Below are positions 38,225 through 47,300 of a stretch of 64,000 nucleotides of DNA, piece by piece; position 1 is the first letter of the stretch, and the number at the start of each line of letters is the position of its first letter. The notes under the pieces are model-generated. The model did no database searches. It was not told the DNA's origin and saw nothing but the letters and a program-made list of their open reading frames with translations. This stretch comes from Chloroflexus aurantiacus J-10-fl (lineage in GTDB: Bacteria; Chloroflexota; Chloroflexia; Chloroflexales; Chloroflexaceae), in contig NC_010175.1 in the NCBI RefSeq assembly GCF_000018865.1, positions 4,092,001 through 4,156,000 of the forward strand, given 5' to 3'. A program made the translations under genes and the position numbers.

Positions 38225-38662
38225 ATGCTTCTCGACCTATCCTCACTGGTTCGCGTGATTCAAGCCCTCGATGCTGCGCTGCGTATCGTGAATGATCGGT
38301 CGTGGTTCGATGCGCAGAGCGCGGAGGTTCAGCAGACCATCATGGCCGGTGTCGTGCAAAACTTCGAGTTCGTGTACGAATTGTGTATCAAGATGATACG
38401 GCGGCGGCTTGAACTGGATGCTGCTTTTCCAGAAGAGGTTGATGTCAGTAATTTTCGTAACTTCATCCGTACAGCGGCCGAAAAGGGTCTCATCACCGAT
38501 GTCGAAGCCTGGTTTCGCTATCGCTTGTTGCGTAATATGACTTCTCACACATACGACAGTGCGAAAGCGTTGATGGTATGTCAACATGCAGGTGAACTAC
38601 TTGCCGAAGCGCAAGTAGTATTGAAAGCTCTGGATAGACGGAATGAACAGACAAACGATTGA
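38225..38662 (+). CDS. HEPN-domain toxin (HepT type)
   Basis: 145 residues, all-alpha. RNMTSHTY (about residues 104-111) matches the RX4HXY ribonuclease motif, including the Tyr that the partner nucleotidyltransferase AMPylates in HepT-MntA (type VII) systems. The upstream helix bundle (NFEFVYELCIKMIRRRLEL) fits the HI0074 family. The gene ends 20 bp inside the start of the nucleotidyltransferase gene. GAGAGG lies before the ATG. Confidence 0.88.
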   Translation: MLLDLSSLVRVIQALDAALRIVNDRSWFDAQSAEVQQTIMAGVVQNFEFVYELCIKMIRRRLELDAAFPEEVDVSNFRNFIRTAAEKGLITDVEAWFRYRLLRNMTSHTYDSAKALMVCQHAGELLAEAQVVLKALDRRNEQTND

Positions 38663-38987
38663 GGTTCAACCGGAGCATCTGGCTATCGTATGCGCGATTC
38701 TGCGTAAACACGTTCCCCACTACGATGTCCGGGCCTTCGGTTCACGGGTGCAAGGTCGGGCCAGACGGTACTCCGATCTTGATCTGGTCATTATGACCGA
38801 TGAACCGCTTGCGCTTGACGTGCTGGCGGGCCTGGCCGAAGATTTCACCGATTCCGATTTACCCTGGAAGGTTGATATTGTAGATTGGGCCACAACTGAT
38901 GCGGGGTTTCGGGCTATCATCGCACGCGACAGCGTGCTGATACAGCGTGGCATACAGCAATGCCAGGAAGCAAAAGGGGCAGGATAA
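38643..38987 (+). CDS. MNT-domain nucleotidyltransferase antitoxin (MntA type)
   Basis: 114 residues. GSRVQGRARRYSDLDL has the full GSX10DXD active site, so AMPylation of the HEPN partner is plausible. A third acidic residue occurs in VDIVDW. It overlaps the HEPN gene by 20 bp in another frame. Its stop lies within a hairpin shared with tyrS. Confidence 0.9.
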   Translation: MNRQTIEVQPEHLAIVCAILRKHVPHYDVRAFGSRVQGRARRYSDLDLVIMTDEPLALDVLAGLAEDFTDSDLPWKVDIVDWATTDAGFRAIIARDSVLIQRGIQQCQEAKGAG

Positions 38988-39000
38988 ACAACCTGCCCCT
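38975..39000. terminator. Bidirectional hairpin between mntA and tyrS
   Basis: 9-bp stem AGGGGCAGG / CCTGCCCCT with an 8-base loop. On the minus strand it is followed by TTTTG, making it a good terminator for tyrS. The outer arm matches the GTAGGGGC repeat family. Confidence 0.65.
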
Positions 39001-40171
39001 ACACAACGCGCACAAACTTACGGCGACCAACCTGTACCACGACATTAGCACCGGGCGACAGGGTTAGGGCGTAGTCCTCAACCCGTTCACCGTCAACCCG
39101 CACGCCACCACCGTCAATCAGGCGGCGCGCCTCACTCTTGCTAGGGGCGAGACCGCTGGCGACCAACACCTCAACTATCCCGCTCGGTGCTGTGAGGGTA
39201 AACGTTGGAATATCCTCTGGAATCTCGCGCTCAACGAATTGACGAACGAAGGCAGCTTCGGCGGCAGCGGCAGCAGCCGGGTCGTGGAACTGCGCCACAA
39301 TCTCACGCGCCAGCCGCATTTTCAGATCGCGTGGATTGACCTGCCCGGCGGCCATTGCCAGCTTCATCTCGTCTATCTCTGCCAGCGGCACATCGGTCAG
39401 CACTTCAAAATAGAGAGGTAATACCTCGTCGCTCATTGACATAATGCGACCATACATTTCCGATGGCGGCATCCGAATATCAACCGTGTTATTAAACGTC
39501 TTCGACATCTTACGGCCATCGGTGCCGGGAATGAGCGGCACGAGGAACACCTGTTGCGGGGTCATACCCAGTTGCGCCATCAATTCACGACCGGCGAGGA
39601 TATTGAATTTCTGGTCGGTACCACCGAATTCTACATCGGCCTTGATCGCCACCGAGTCATACGCCTGAAGCATTGGATACATCAATTCGAGGATGGTCAG
39701 TGGCGCACCGGTTTCATACCGCTTACGGAACGTTTCGTGGGCCAGCATTTGGGCCAGGGTGAAGCGACCGGCCAGATCGAGGGCATGCTCCAGCGTGAAT
39801 TGCCCAAACCATTCACTCTGCCAGCGCACCTCGGTGCGTTGGCGATCAACCACGCGGAAAAACTGCTCCATGTAGGTCTCGGCGTTGGCCCGTACTTCAG
39901 CAGCCGACAGGCGGGTACGGGTTTCGTCGCGACCGCTCGGATCGCCGATTTGTGCCGTCCAATCACCAACAATCAACACCACCTGGTGCCCCAATTCCTG
40001 GAAAGCACGCAATTTGCGCAGACCAACGGCATGGCCGATGTGCATATCGGGCTTGGTGGGATCAAAGCCCTGTTTTAGCCTCAGCGGCGTTCCACTTTGC
40101 AAGCGAGCGCGTAGTTCGCTCTCGACGATCACTTCGGCAACGCCGCGCCGTAGTAGTTCGGACAGATCCAT
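38999..40171 (-). CDS. tyrS: Tyrosyl-tRNA synthetase
   Basis: 390 residues. KQGFDPTKPDMHIGHAVG carries the HIGH motif and GTDGRKMSKTF the KMSKS motif. LIVGDWTAQIGDPSGR and YDSVAIKADVEFGGTDQKFN are the tyrosine-binding parts; the C-terminal S4 domain (SKSEARRLIDGGGVRVDG) binds tRNA. It is of the TyrZ-like branch. The ATG at 40171 (MDLSELLRRG) is preferred; the frame opens further upstream to 40243 across the promoter. Confidence 0.95.
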   Translation of the reverse strand: MDLSELLRRGVAEVIVESELRARLQSGTPLRLKQGFDPTKPDMHIGHAVGLRKLRAFQELGHQVVLIVGDWTAQIGDPSGRDETRTRLSAAEVRANAETYMEQFFRVVDRQRTEVRWQSEWFGQFTLEHALDLAGRFTLAQMLAHETFRKRYETGAPLTILELMYPMLQAYDSVAIKADVEFGGTDQKFNILAGRELMAQLGMTPQQVFLVPLIPGTDGRKMSKTFNNTVDIRMPPSEMYGRIMSMSDEVLPLYFEVLTDVPLAEIDEMKLAMAAGQVNPRDLKMRLAREIVAQFHDPAAAAAAEAAFVRQFVEREIPEDIPTFTLTAPSGIVEVLVASGLAPSKSEARRLIDGGGVRVDGERVEDYALTLSPGANVVVQVGRRKFVRVV

Positions 40172-40214
40172 CCCAGACGCTCCCAGCGCTTTATGAAGAC
40201 TGCAAACGTAGTTT

Positions 40215-40243
40215 ATGCTAACAGGGAGCGGGGTGTGTGTCAA
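40215..40243 (-). promoter_or_regulatory. Promoter of tyrS
   Basis: Minus strand: consensus TTGACA, 17-bp spacer, TAGCAT. It lies 44-72 nt before the ATG and supports the shorter start. Confidence 0.65.
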
Positions 40244-40453
40244 GCGGAAAACGCGAGCGGATGTTGGGAGTATTCGGACACCTCACAGGAAGGTGTAGCC
40301 ATGCAGTCATGGTTGTCAATTTATTGTCATACTGCCGATAGACTACATCGCTATAATGATAGTATCGATTTGTTATATCAGCGCTTGCAAGTGAAAACGT
40401 ATTTCGCATGACTGGGCGTCCGGATCAGTTCCAGAAATACGTACCAGACATCT

Positions 40454-43400
40454 ATGAATGCAGCACCGATCATTGAATTTCGCTTATTCGGCGTTCCACG
40501 TCTACGTTTCAATCAACGCGACATTCACTTCCGGCGCCGTCAACCGCTGGCAATTATGGCAATGCTGGCCTTGAGCGAGCGCTCGGTTACCCGTGATGAG
40601 CTGATCTATGTTCTCTGGCCGGATGTGCCCCAACCGGTTGGCCGGCAACGTCTGCGTCGCTCGCTCTGGCACCTGCGTCAGGCGATTGGTCCCCTCGCCG
40701 ATAACGTGTTGCGTGATGAACCCGGGGGAAAAGCCGAGATCCTTTCCCTCGATACCAGCCAGTGTTACATCGATGCCTGTGTCTTCGTCCAGTTGGCCGG
40801 TCAGGTTGCAGAACTACCTGATCGCGAGAGTATTCGAGTTGCCGAGCAAGCAACGCAGCTTTACACCGGGCCATTGCTGAGTGGGTTAGAACGCATCGAG
40901 TCGACAGAGTTTGAACACTGGGTATTGCAGCAGCGCGAACGCTTTGCGCGTCTTCACCTCGATGTATGGCGGCGTCTGGTTGATGGTTACACCGCGATTG
41001 CTCATTTTGAACGGGCGATCACAGCAGCCGAGCATGCGTTGGCACTTGATCCGCTCTCCGAAGCGCTACACCGCAAATTGATGTGGCTCTGCGCCCGCAC
41101 CGGACGACGTGCCGATGCGATTCATCAATTTGCATACTGCACAGCGTTGCTCCGCGAGGAATTGGGGCTTGATCCGGAAGCCATGACCTCGGCGTTGTAT
41201 CAGGCGATTTTGAATGATCAGATTGAGGATGTTTATCATCTTGCGTTCCGTGACCATAAATACCAAACCAGCAGGAGAGATGTGAGTCGGCGTCAATGGC
41301 CACCGGGTTTAGGCATAACTCATCTTCCGGCGCTGACGGAACTCCTGACACCGTTGCGTGAGGGATTGACCGGCACGCCGCAGGTTGTTTGCATACAAGG
41401 GGCAGCCGGCAGTGGGAAGAGTTATCTGGTACGGCAGGTACTGGAGACGATCCGGGGCGCGATGCCAGAGGTACAGATATGGACGGCCAGTGCGCAGCAG
41501 CTCGATACGTACATCCCCTTCGGAATGGTCAGCGATGTGTTTAATGTGGCCTTGCGTCACCGGCTCAATCAGCCATTCACCACAATGCAGGCTGCGGCAC
41601 CACCCGATCCCTGGATGAACGAGGTTGTGCGTTTGTTACCCGAACTACGGGCGATCTTTTCGCGCTTACTCCCATTTCGTGCTCCTTCGGAAACGGTGCC
41701 GCATCTGGCATATCGCCGGCTGTTGCAGGCAATACCGCGTGCATTTCAGGCGCTCATTGGTACCGATCCTGTTCTTATCGTTCTGGAAGACGTTGATCAG
41801 ACCGATCCGCTTTCTACAGAAGCGTTTGCCTGGTTTATCCGCTCCCTATCCGCTATCAAAGTGTCACTGCTCGTCACCTGTCGTGATGATAGTACGATCA
41901 AGAAGATCATCGCCGACTCAGGCATGCCTGATCGCCTGCGTTCATTTACCATTCCGCCCATCGATCAACAGGCGGTGCTCCGTCTGGCGCAGGATGCAGG
42001 ACTGAGTGTTTCTGCCGGTAAGCAACTCTGGCAGCAAACGCATGGCGAACCGTTGGCGATTCGTGAAATCTTACGCGCCATCACAATGGCTCCCGCTTCG
42101 GTTACACCACCTTCATCGCTTGCGGAGGCAGTCCATCTCCAGTTGCAGATGTGTGATGCTGCCCTACGGCGTATTGTTGAGGTGCTGGCTGTGATCTGCT
42201 GTGGAAGTGGCCTGCTTATTCAACAGGTGAGTGGCTGTACCGGCGATGAGGTTGAGGAAGCCTGTACATATTTTCAGCAACTCAATTGGATTGGTACAAC
42301 CGAGACCCACTACTTTATCGCCCATCCAGAAATTCGCGCGGCCATCCTTGCGCAGCTCAATCCGGTGCGCCGTCAGCAACTGCATCGGCAAACCGCATTA
42401 TGGCTGCGTCAGGTGAATGTAGAACCGGCACGTATTGCCTACCATTTGGAAGCGGCTGCTCAACCGGAAGAAGCTGCCCGGATGTGGCTTCAGGCTGCTC
42501 GCCGTGCCCACGCGATCTGTGTGCGCGACGCAGCGTTGTATGCGGTTCAGCGTGGTCTGGGCCTGGCCCAAGAGCGGCCGACACTGTTTGATCTGTTGTG
42601 TGAGCAAGAAACCATAACGCACGACTATGGGTTACGTTCAGAACAACAGATGGCCCTTGACGCGCTTGAACAACTTGTCAGCCAGACTCCCGATCATCCC
42701 GAATGGTGGATTGAGGTTTACCAGCGCCGTGGTCGCTATGCCCTGGTGTGTAATCGCTGGCAGGAAGCAGTTGATGCGTTGCAACGGGCTGCGGCTCACA
42801 CCTTGCATCGTGATAGCGCTATTCTGTGCTCACTTGCTCGTGCCCTCGCTCATCAGCAGAAATGGAGCGAAGCCGAGGACGTTCTCCGTCAGACGGAACA
42901 GATCGTGCAGCACCAGGATCGCGATGCTCAGATTCGCTACTGGTGTACGTATGCCGATGTTGAACAGATGCGCGAGCGCACTGCGGCGGTAGAGGGTGCG
43001 CTCAAACGGGCAGTACAGTTGTCTGAGCCGACATCACCTTTACTGCCACAGGTCATGCTTCAACTGGGGACAATTGCTGCGCTCCGTAACAACTTCACGC
43101 AAGCGTTGCTCTACGCCCAGGAAGCACAGCGCCTCTTTGCTCAACGTGGTATGCCTGATCGAGAAGCTGCCGCCGCTGTCCTGGTTGCCCGGATGCTGGC
43201 GCGGCAACATCAATATGACGAGGCATTGGCAGCCTATCAACGGGCCTATGCCGGTTATGCCGCCATCGATCTGCGCCAGGGTATGGCTGCCAGTCGCGTA
43301 AATATGGCGACGCTGCTGCTACGGTTGGGCGCATTTGCTGAAGGTGAAGCGATGGCCCGTGAGGCGTACAACCTCTTCGCAAGTGTCCAGGATGGCCGGG

Positions 43401-43981
43401 GGATGTGTGTTGCCGCCAGTAACATCGGGGCAGCACTGGTATGGGGTGGTCGTGGTGCCGATGCTGAAGTATGGCTGCGTGAATCGTATGAACGGGCCGT
43501 TGCCGTTCCGCTGCCTGCTCAACAGGCGGCAGCGCTGGCAAACCTCGGCGCAGCGCTGCTCCAGCAGGGGCGGCTGGTGGAAGCTCGCCAGATGATGGAG
43601 CAGGGCCTGGCGCTGCGGGCAGAACAGGGGCATCTCGATGTCAGTATTGATCGGGCATTTCTGGCAATGGCCTGTCTGCGTCTCGGCGATATCGACGCTG
43701 CTGACAGGCATAGCCTGGATGCTGTCGAAGACCTGATTCGGGTGCCGCAGATTGAGAACCCGCAGCAAGTCTGGTTTGCACGGGCCCAGATTCTGCGTGC
43801 TCAGGGCCGCATGACGGAAGCTGTCGCAGCTTTGAAGTCAGCGGTGGAGTGTCTCCAGCGCAGTACACATCAACTGCCGGCACAATACCAGGAACAGTAC
43901 TGTACCGTGTTTACCTTCAATCGCGCCATCCTGTGCGCCTACGACAATGATGTCTGGCCTGATCCGCCGCTGTTAGTATGA
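40454..43981 (+). CDS. Large BTAD/SARP-type transcriptional regulator with AAA ATPase and TPR repeats
   Basis: 1175 residues. An OmpR-like winged helix (about 8-95: RDELIYVLWPDVPQPVGRQRLRRSLWHLRQAI) is followed by a BTAD domain (about 100-260, LYTGPLLSGLE, LREELGLDPEAMTSALYQAI). An AAA/NACHT-like ATPase follows (about 300-580, Walker A GAAGSGKS near residue 316, Walker B-like VLIVLEDVDQTD). The C-terminal half consists of TPR-like repeats (ALANLGAALLQQGRLVEARQMMEQGLALRAE). This is the AfsR/MalT-like plan of signal-integrating activators. CTATAAT at 40351-40357 may be its -10. The next gene downstream, a secreted metzincin, is a likely target. Confidence 0.92.
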   Translation: MNAAPIIEFRLFGVPRLRFNQRDIHFRRRQPLAIMAMLALSERSVTRDELIYVLWPDVPQPVGRQRLRRSLWHLRQAIGPLADNVLRDEPGGKAEILSLDTSQCYIDACVFVQLAGQVAELPDRESIRVAEQATQLYTGPLLSGLERIESTEFEHWVLQQRERFARLHLDVWRRLVDGYTAIAHFERAITAAEHALALDPLSEALHRKLMWLCARTGRRADAIHQFAYCTALLREELGLDPEAMTSALYQAILNDQIEDVYHLAFRDHKYQTSRRDVSRRQWPPGLGITHLPALTELLTPLREGLTGTPQVVCIQGAAGSGKSYLVRQVLETIRGAMPEVQIWTASAQQLDTYIPFGMVSDVFNVALRHRLNQPFTTMQAAAPPDPWMNEVVRLLPELRAIFSRLLPFRAPSETVPHLAYRRLLQAIPRAFQALIGTDPVLIVLEDVDQTDPLSTEAFAWFIRSLSAIKVSLLVTCRDDSTIKKIIADSGMPDRLRSFTIPPIDQQAVLRLAQDAGLSVSAGKQLWQQTHGEPLAIREILRAITMAPASVTPPSSLAEAVHLQLQMCDAALRRIVEVLAVICCGSGLLIQQVSGCTGDEVEEACTYFQQLNWIGTTETHYFIAHPEIRAAILAQLNPVRRQQLHRQTALWLRQVNVEPARIAYHLEAAAQPEEAARMWLQAARRAHAICVRDAALYAVQRGLGLAQERPTLFDLLCEQETITHDYGLRSEQQMALDALEQLVSQTPDHPEWWIEVYQRRGRYALVCNRWQEAVDALQRAAAHTLHRDSAILCSLARALAHQQKWSEAEDVLRQTEQIVQHQDRDAQIRYWCTYADVEQMRERTAAVEGALKRAVQLSEPTSPLLPQVMLQLGTIAALRNNFTQALLYAQEAQRLFAQRGMPDREAAAAVLVARMLARQHQYDEALAAYQRAYAGYAAIDLRQGMAASRVNMATLLLRLGAFAEGEAMAREAYNLFASVQDGRGMCVAASNIGAALVWGGRGADAEVWLRESYERAVAVPLPAQQAAALANLGAALLQQGRLVEARQMMEQGLALRAEQGHLDVSIDRAFLAMACLRLGDIDAADRHSLDAVEDLIRVPQIENPQQVWFARAQILRAQGRMTEAVAALKSAVECLQRSTHQLPAQYQEQYCTVFTFNRAILCAYDNDVWPDPPLLV

Positions 43982-44354
43982 GATGATCACTCCACAAGAG
44001 CACCAGCTTCAGTCTACGAGTCTGAAGCTCTCCCTGACGATGCCCCCGCGAGGATTGCATAAGAGCAAGGGCAGACCTCACACCCCACCACCAGGCCGGC
44101 CATCCCGGCCTTCCACGTTCTGAGTCAGGGTTTTCATTTACCGCCTCTCCGCCCCACTGCCCTTACGGCTTTCCATGGAGTGAGGCAGATTTTGAATCTG
44201 CCGGTGATGTCAGCGATCTACATCAGGGTGTTGAAGCGATAGTGGATGGCCGAAATGAAATGCACGGCCATGTAGACGCTTTGTAGACGCTACCCTCGGT
44301 ATGCTTGAGTAACCACGATGTAGACGGCAATTGCTTTACCCAGGAGAATCTGCT
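43982..44354. other. Intergenic region between regulator and metzincin genes
   Basis: 373 bp. It holds three short inverted repeats: AGCTTCAG/CTGAAGCT at 44005-44029 (possible weak terminator), AGGCCGG/CCGGCCT near 44092, and GGCAGATT/AATCTGCC near 44184. The direct repeats listed separately follow them. Confidence 0.6.
44271..44305 (+). promoter_or_regulatory. Candidate SARP operator and promoter
   Basis: TGTAGACGC occurs at 44271-44279 and again at 44282-44290, an exact 11-bp period. A -10-like TATGCT follows at 44300-44305, 9 bp after the second repeat. A third TGTAGACG lies at 44319-44326. The geometry matches known SARP binding sites (11-bp direct repeats just upstream of -10). It lies about 65-85 bp before the metzincin ATG and downstream of the BTAD regulator. 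Confidence 0.5.
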
Positions 44355-47300
44355 ATGAAACAGCTCATCTATCTTATCCTTGCGATAAGCCTGATCAGTA
44401 GCTCGGCGTCATTGACTTTTGCTCAGCATACGCTGCCGGCATCGCACGGGGTACAAGGGGAAACCGGTTCGGTGAATGGCACGCTTGCCACCATTCCAGA
44501 CGCCTGGGCAGATGACGTATACTATTTCCCGTTAACGTTACACAACAGCGTTGTCTTCTGGCCTGGATCGCCACCATCCTGCTCACCCACGTTAGAGTTC
44601 CCTGATCCTTGTCAAATCTCCAGTCGTACTGCGAATGGCGCACCTTCAACAAGCACTGCCCGTCTCTTGCACAATGCCGGCAATACCGGACCATTCATCA
44701 AATCGAACCTCGCCGTTGACGACACACATGTATACTGGATCGGTAGCGACTTCCAGATCAAACGCTTACCGCGTAGCGCTACAACCACGACGACGCCAGA
44801 GGTGATCGGAAGCACAACGTATACCACCTCAACCCTGCGCTTCGAGATTGATGTAGACGCCAACTACATCTTCTGGATAGAGAGCAATACTGCGTCGCCG
44901 ATTTCGGGTCGGTTGTTTCGCATGCCAAAATCGGGTGGTGCAGTACAACTGATGGCGGAACGTACTATCAGTGGCTTCGGTGCAGGGTATTTTGAGAAAT
45001 TGCGCGCCGATGGTTCTGGCGGTGCGTATTATGTGTCTACCTTCTTCAGCAGCCTGTTTCGTACTGTTCCAGACGGTGCCGGCTTCACCTCTACCTTTCT
45101 TGGAATTGCCGGTGTTGCTTCCTATGCCCTTAGCAGTTCTCATATCTACTGGGCAGAGAGGCTCGCTAACCTCGTCATCAAACGTGCACCGCGCAGCAAT
45201 CCCAGCGCTGTTGAGACTCTGGCGAATCGGGGCAACACCGGTACCCCCACAGCACCGGTCATTGCCGTCGACAACCTGAATGTCTACTGGCAAGAGGTGC
45301 GTGGGTCTACTGGCCCTATCTTTCGGCTGGCGTTAAGTGGTGGTACACCAGAGCAAATTACCGATAACCAGGGTGCTGCTCTGGCTCTGGCGAGTAATGG
45401 CCGCTACCTCTTCTGGAATAACGGCACAATGTACCGTTTGCCGGTCAATGCTTCGACCTGGACGCTTGATCTGGATGTGACGGGCCTGGAAGTGGTGCAG
45501 ATAGTTCAAAACCCGAATAACGATGTGCCCCTGGTAAGTGGCAAGGAGACGTTTGTGCGCGTCTTCCCACGTATTCTCAGTAGTTCACCGTCCAGGGCTA
45601 CGGTCGATCTATGGCCGAATGTCCTGCTGTACGGGACACGCGGTGGTACACCGCTGCCCGACTCGCCGCTTGAACCGGTGTATTACGTCGGCAATGCGCG
45701 TAGTGTGGGATCGACCATTGATCGGCGCGACATCAATAGTGGGGTCTGGTTCCGCCTGCCGGCTTCCTGGGCAGATGGGACAGTACAGTTGCGTGCTGTC
45801 GTCAATCCCCGCCGTGTGCAAACTGAGACCAACTATACTAATAACGAAGTGTCACGGACGGTCTCGTTTGTGCGGAAAGCCCCGATCTGTCTGGACATCA
45901 AACCGGTCAGCACCGAGCGTGGGGTAACCATTTCGGCATGGCCCCGCGATGAAGGGGCACGGCGCTTCATCCAGTCTTTCTTCGTTCGTGCAGAGCAGTT
46001 GTTACCTACGCATGAACTGCGGGTCTTTATGCGTGGCGGTGATCCATTGCGCAAACCGCGCTGGTATCTCTTTGAGAGCGATCCGTTTGGTCTGTCGCGC
46101 ACCAACGCCGATAGCGGATGGATGCTCTTCCTGCTCAAACTCAACACTCTCTTCGATAGCAATCTGTGTAGCGATGGCGGCAGGACGCTGCGTACCGTGA
46201 TGGCGCAGGATTTTCCCGACCGTGAAGTCAATGGGATGAATCTTGAAGACACGGTGCTGTTTTTCACCTTCTGGAACCCTAATGGTAATTTTGCCCAGAA
46301 TGTGCCGGGTGGTGGCGTGACCCTGGCGCATGAGATTGCTCATGCGTATGGTCGCGGTCATATTAACTGTCCGGTGGGAACCCCTGATGGTGTTGATGGG
46401 AGCTATCCGCATCCGACCTGCCAGATCGGTACTCCTGGCCCGAATGAGTTTCTCGGTTTCGACTCCGGTCTGAGTCGCAGGTTTGGTCAACCGCCGAGTC
46501 TCCTCTTGCCAGAGACAACCGGCGATCTGATGTCATACGCGCATCATATTCCGCGACCACGCTGGACATCGAATTATACCTGGCAAGGCATCTTCAACCA
46601 GATCAGTAATCGTAGCCTGGCGGTCGCAGATACCGGAGAAGATGTTTCGATTGCTCAGTCCACCGTCTCATTCATTGTCACCGGCTTCATTTCAGGGACG
46701 GTTGCTGAAATGCGCGAGTCGTTCCAGTTGCCTGAACCACTGCTTAGCCAGGTCACTGCTCAGATCAACGCCAGTACAGTAGAAAGCTCTGAGTATCGTA
46801 TTCGGGCATTCAACGGCACAACACTGCTCGCCGACCGACCGTTGCGTGTTGCCGAGGCTGACGGTGATCTGGCGCCCGGTACATCGGAACCGGATCTGAT
46901 TGGCTTTTTCCAGCGTCTCGATCTGACGCAGCGTCCTACCCGGATCGAGATTGTTCAGGTGGGAGGTAGTAGTATCGGTGGGCTGAATGTCAGCCCCAAT
47001 CCGCCTACAGTGTCGATTACTGCGCCCACCGCAGGCAGTACTGTGAATCGCACGCTGACCGTAAGCTGGAATGCCAGCGATCCGGATGGTGGCGTTCTGC
47101 ATCATATGGTGCGCTACAGTGCCGATAATGGTACCACCTGGACGGTCATTGCTCAGGGTCTGACGGCCAATACGCTCAACGTAGATATTGCCAGCTTACC
47201 GGGTGGCACGGCACGTGTGCAGGTTATTACCACCGACGGCTTGAATACCGCGATTGCCACATCTGCGGCGTTCTCGGTGGCACGTCGCACACCGGAGGTG

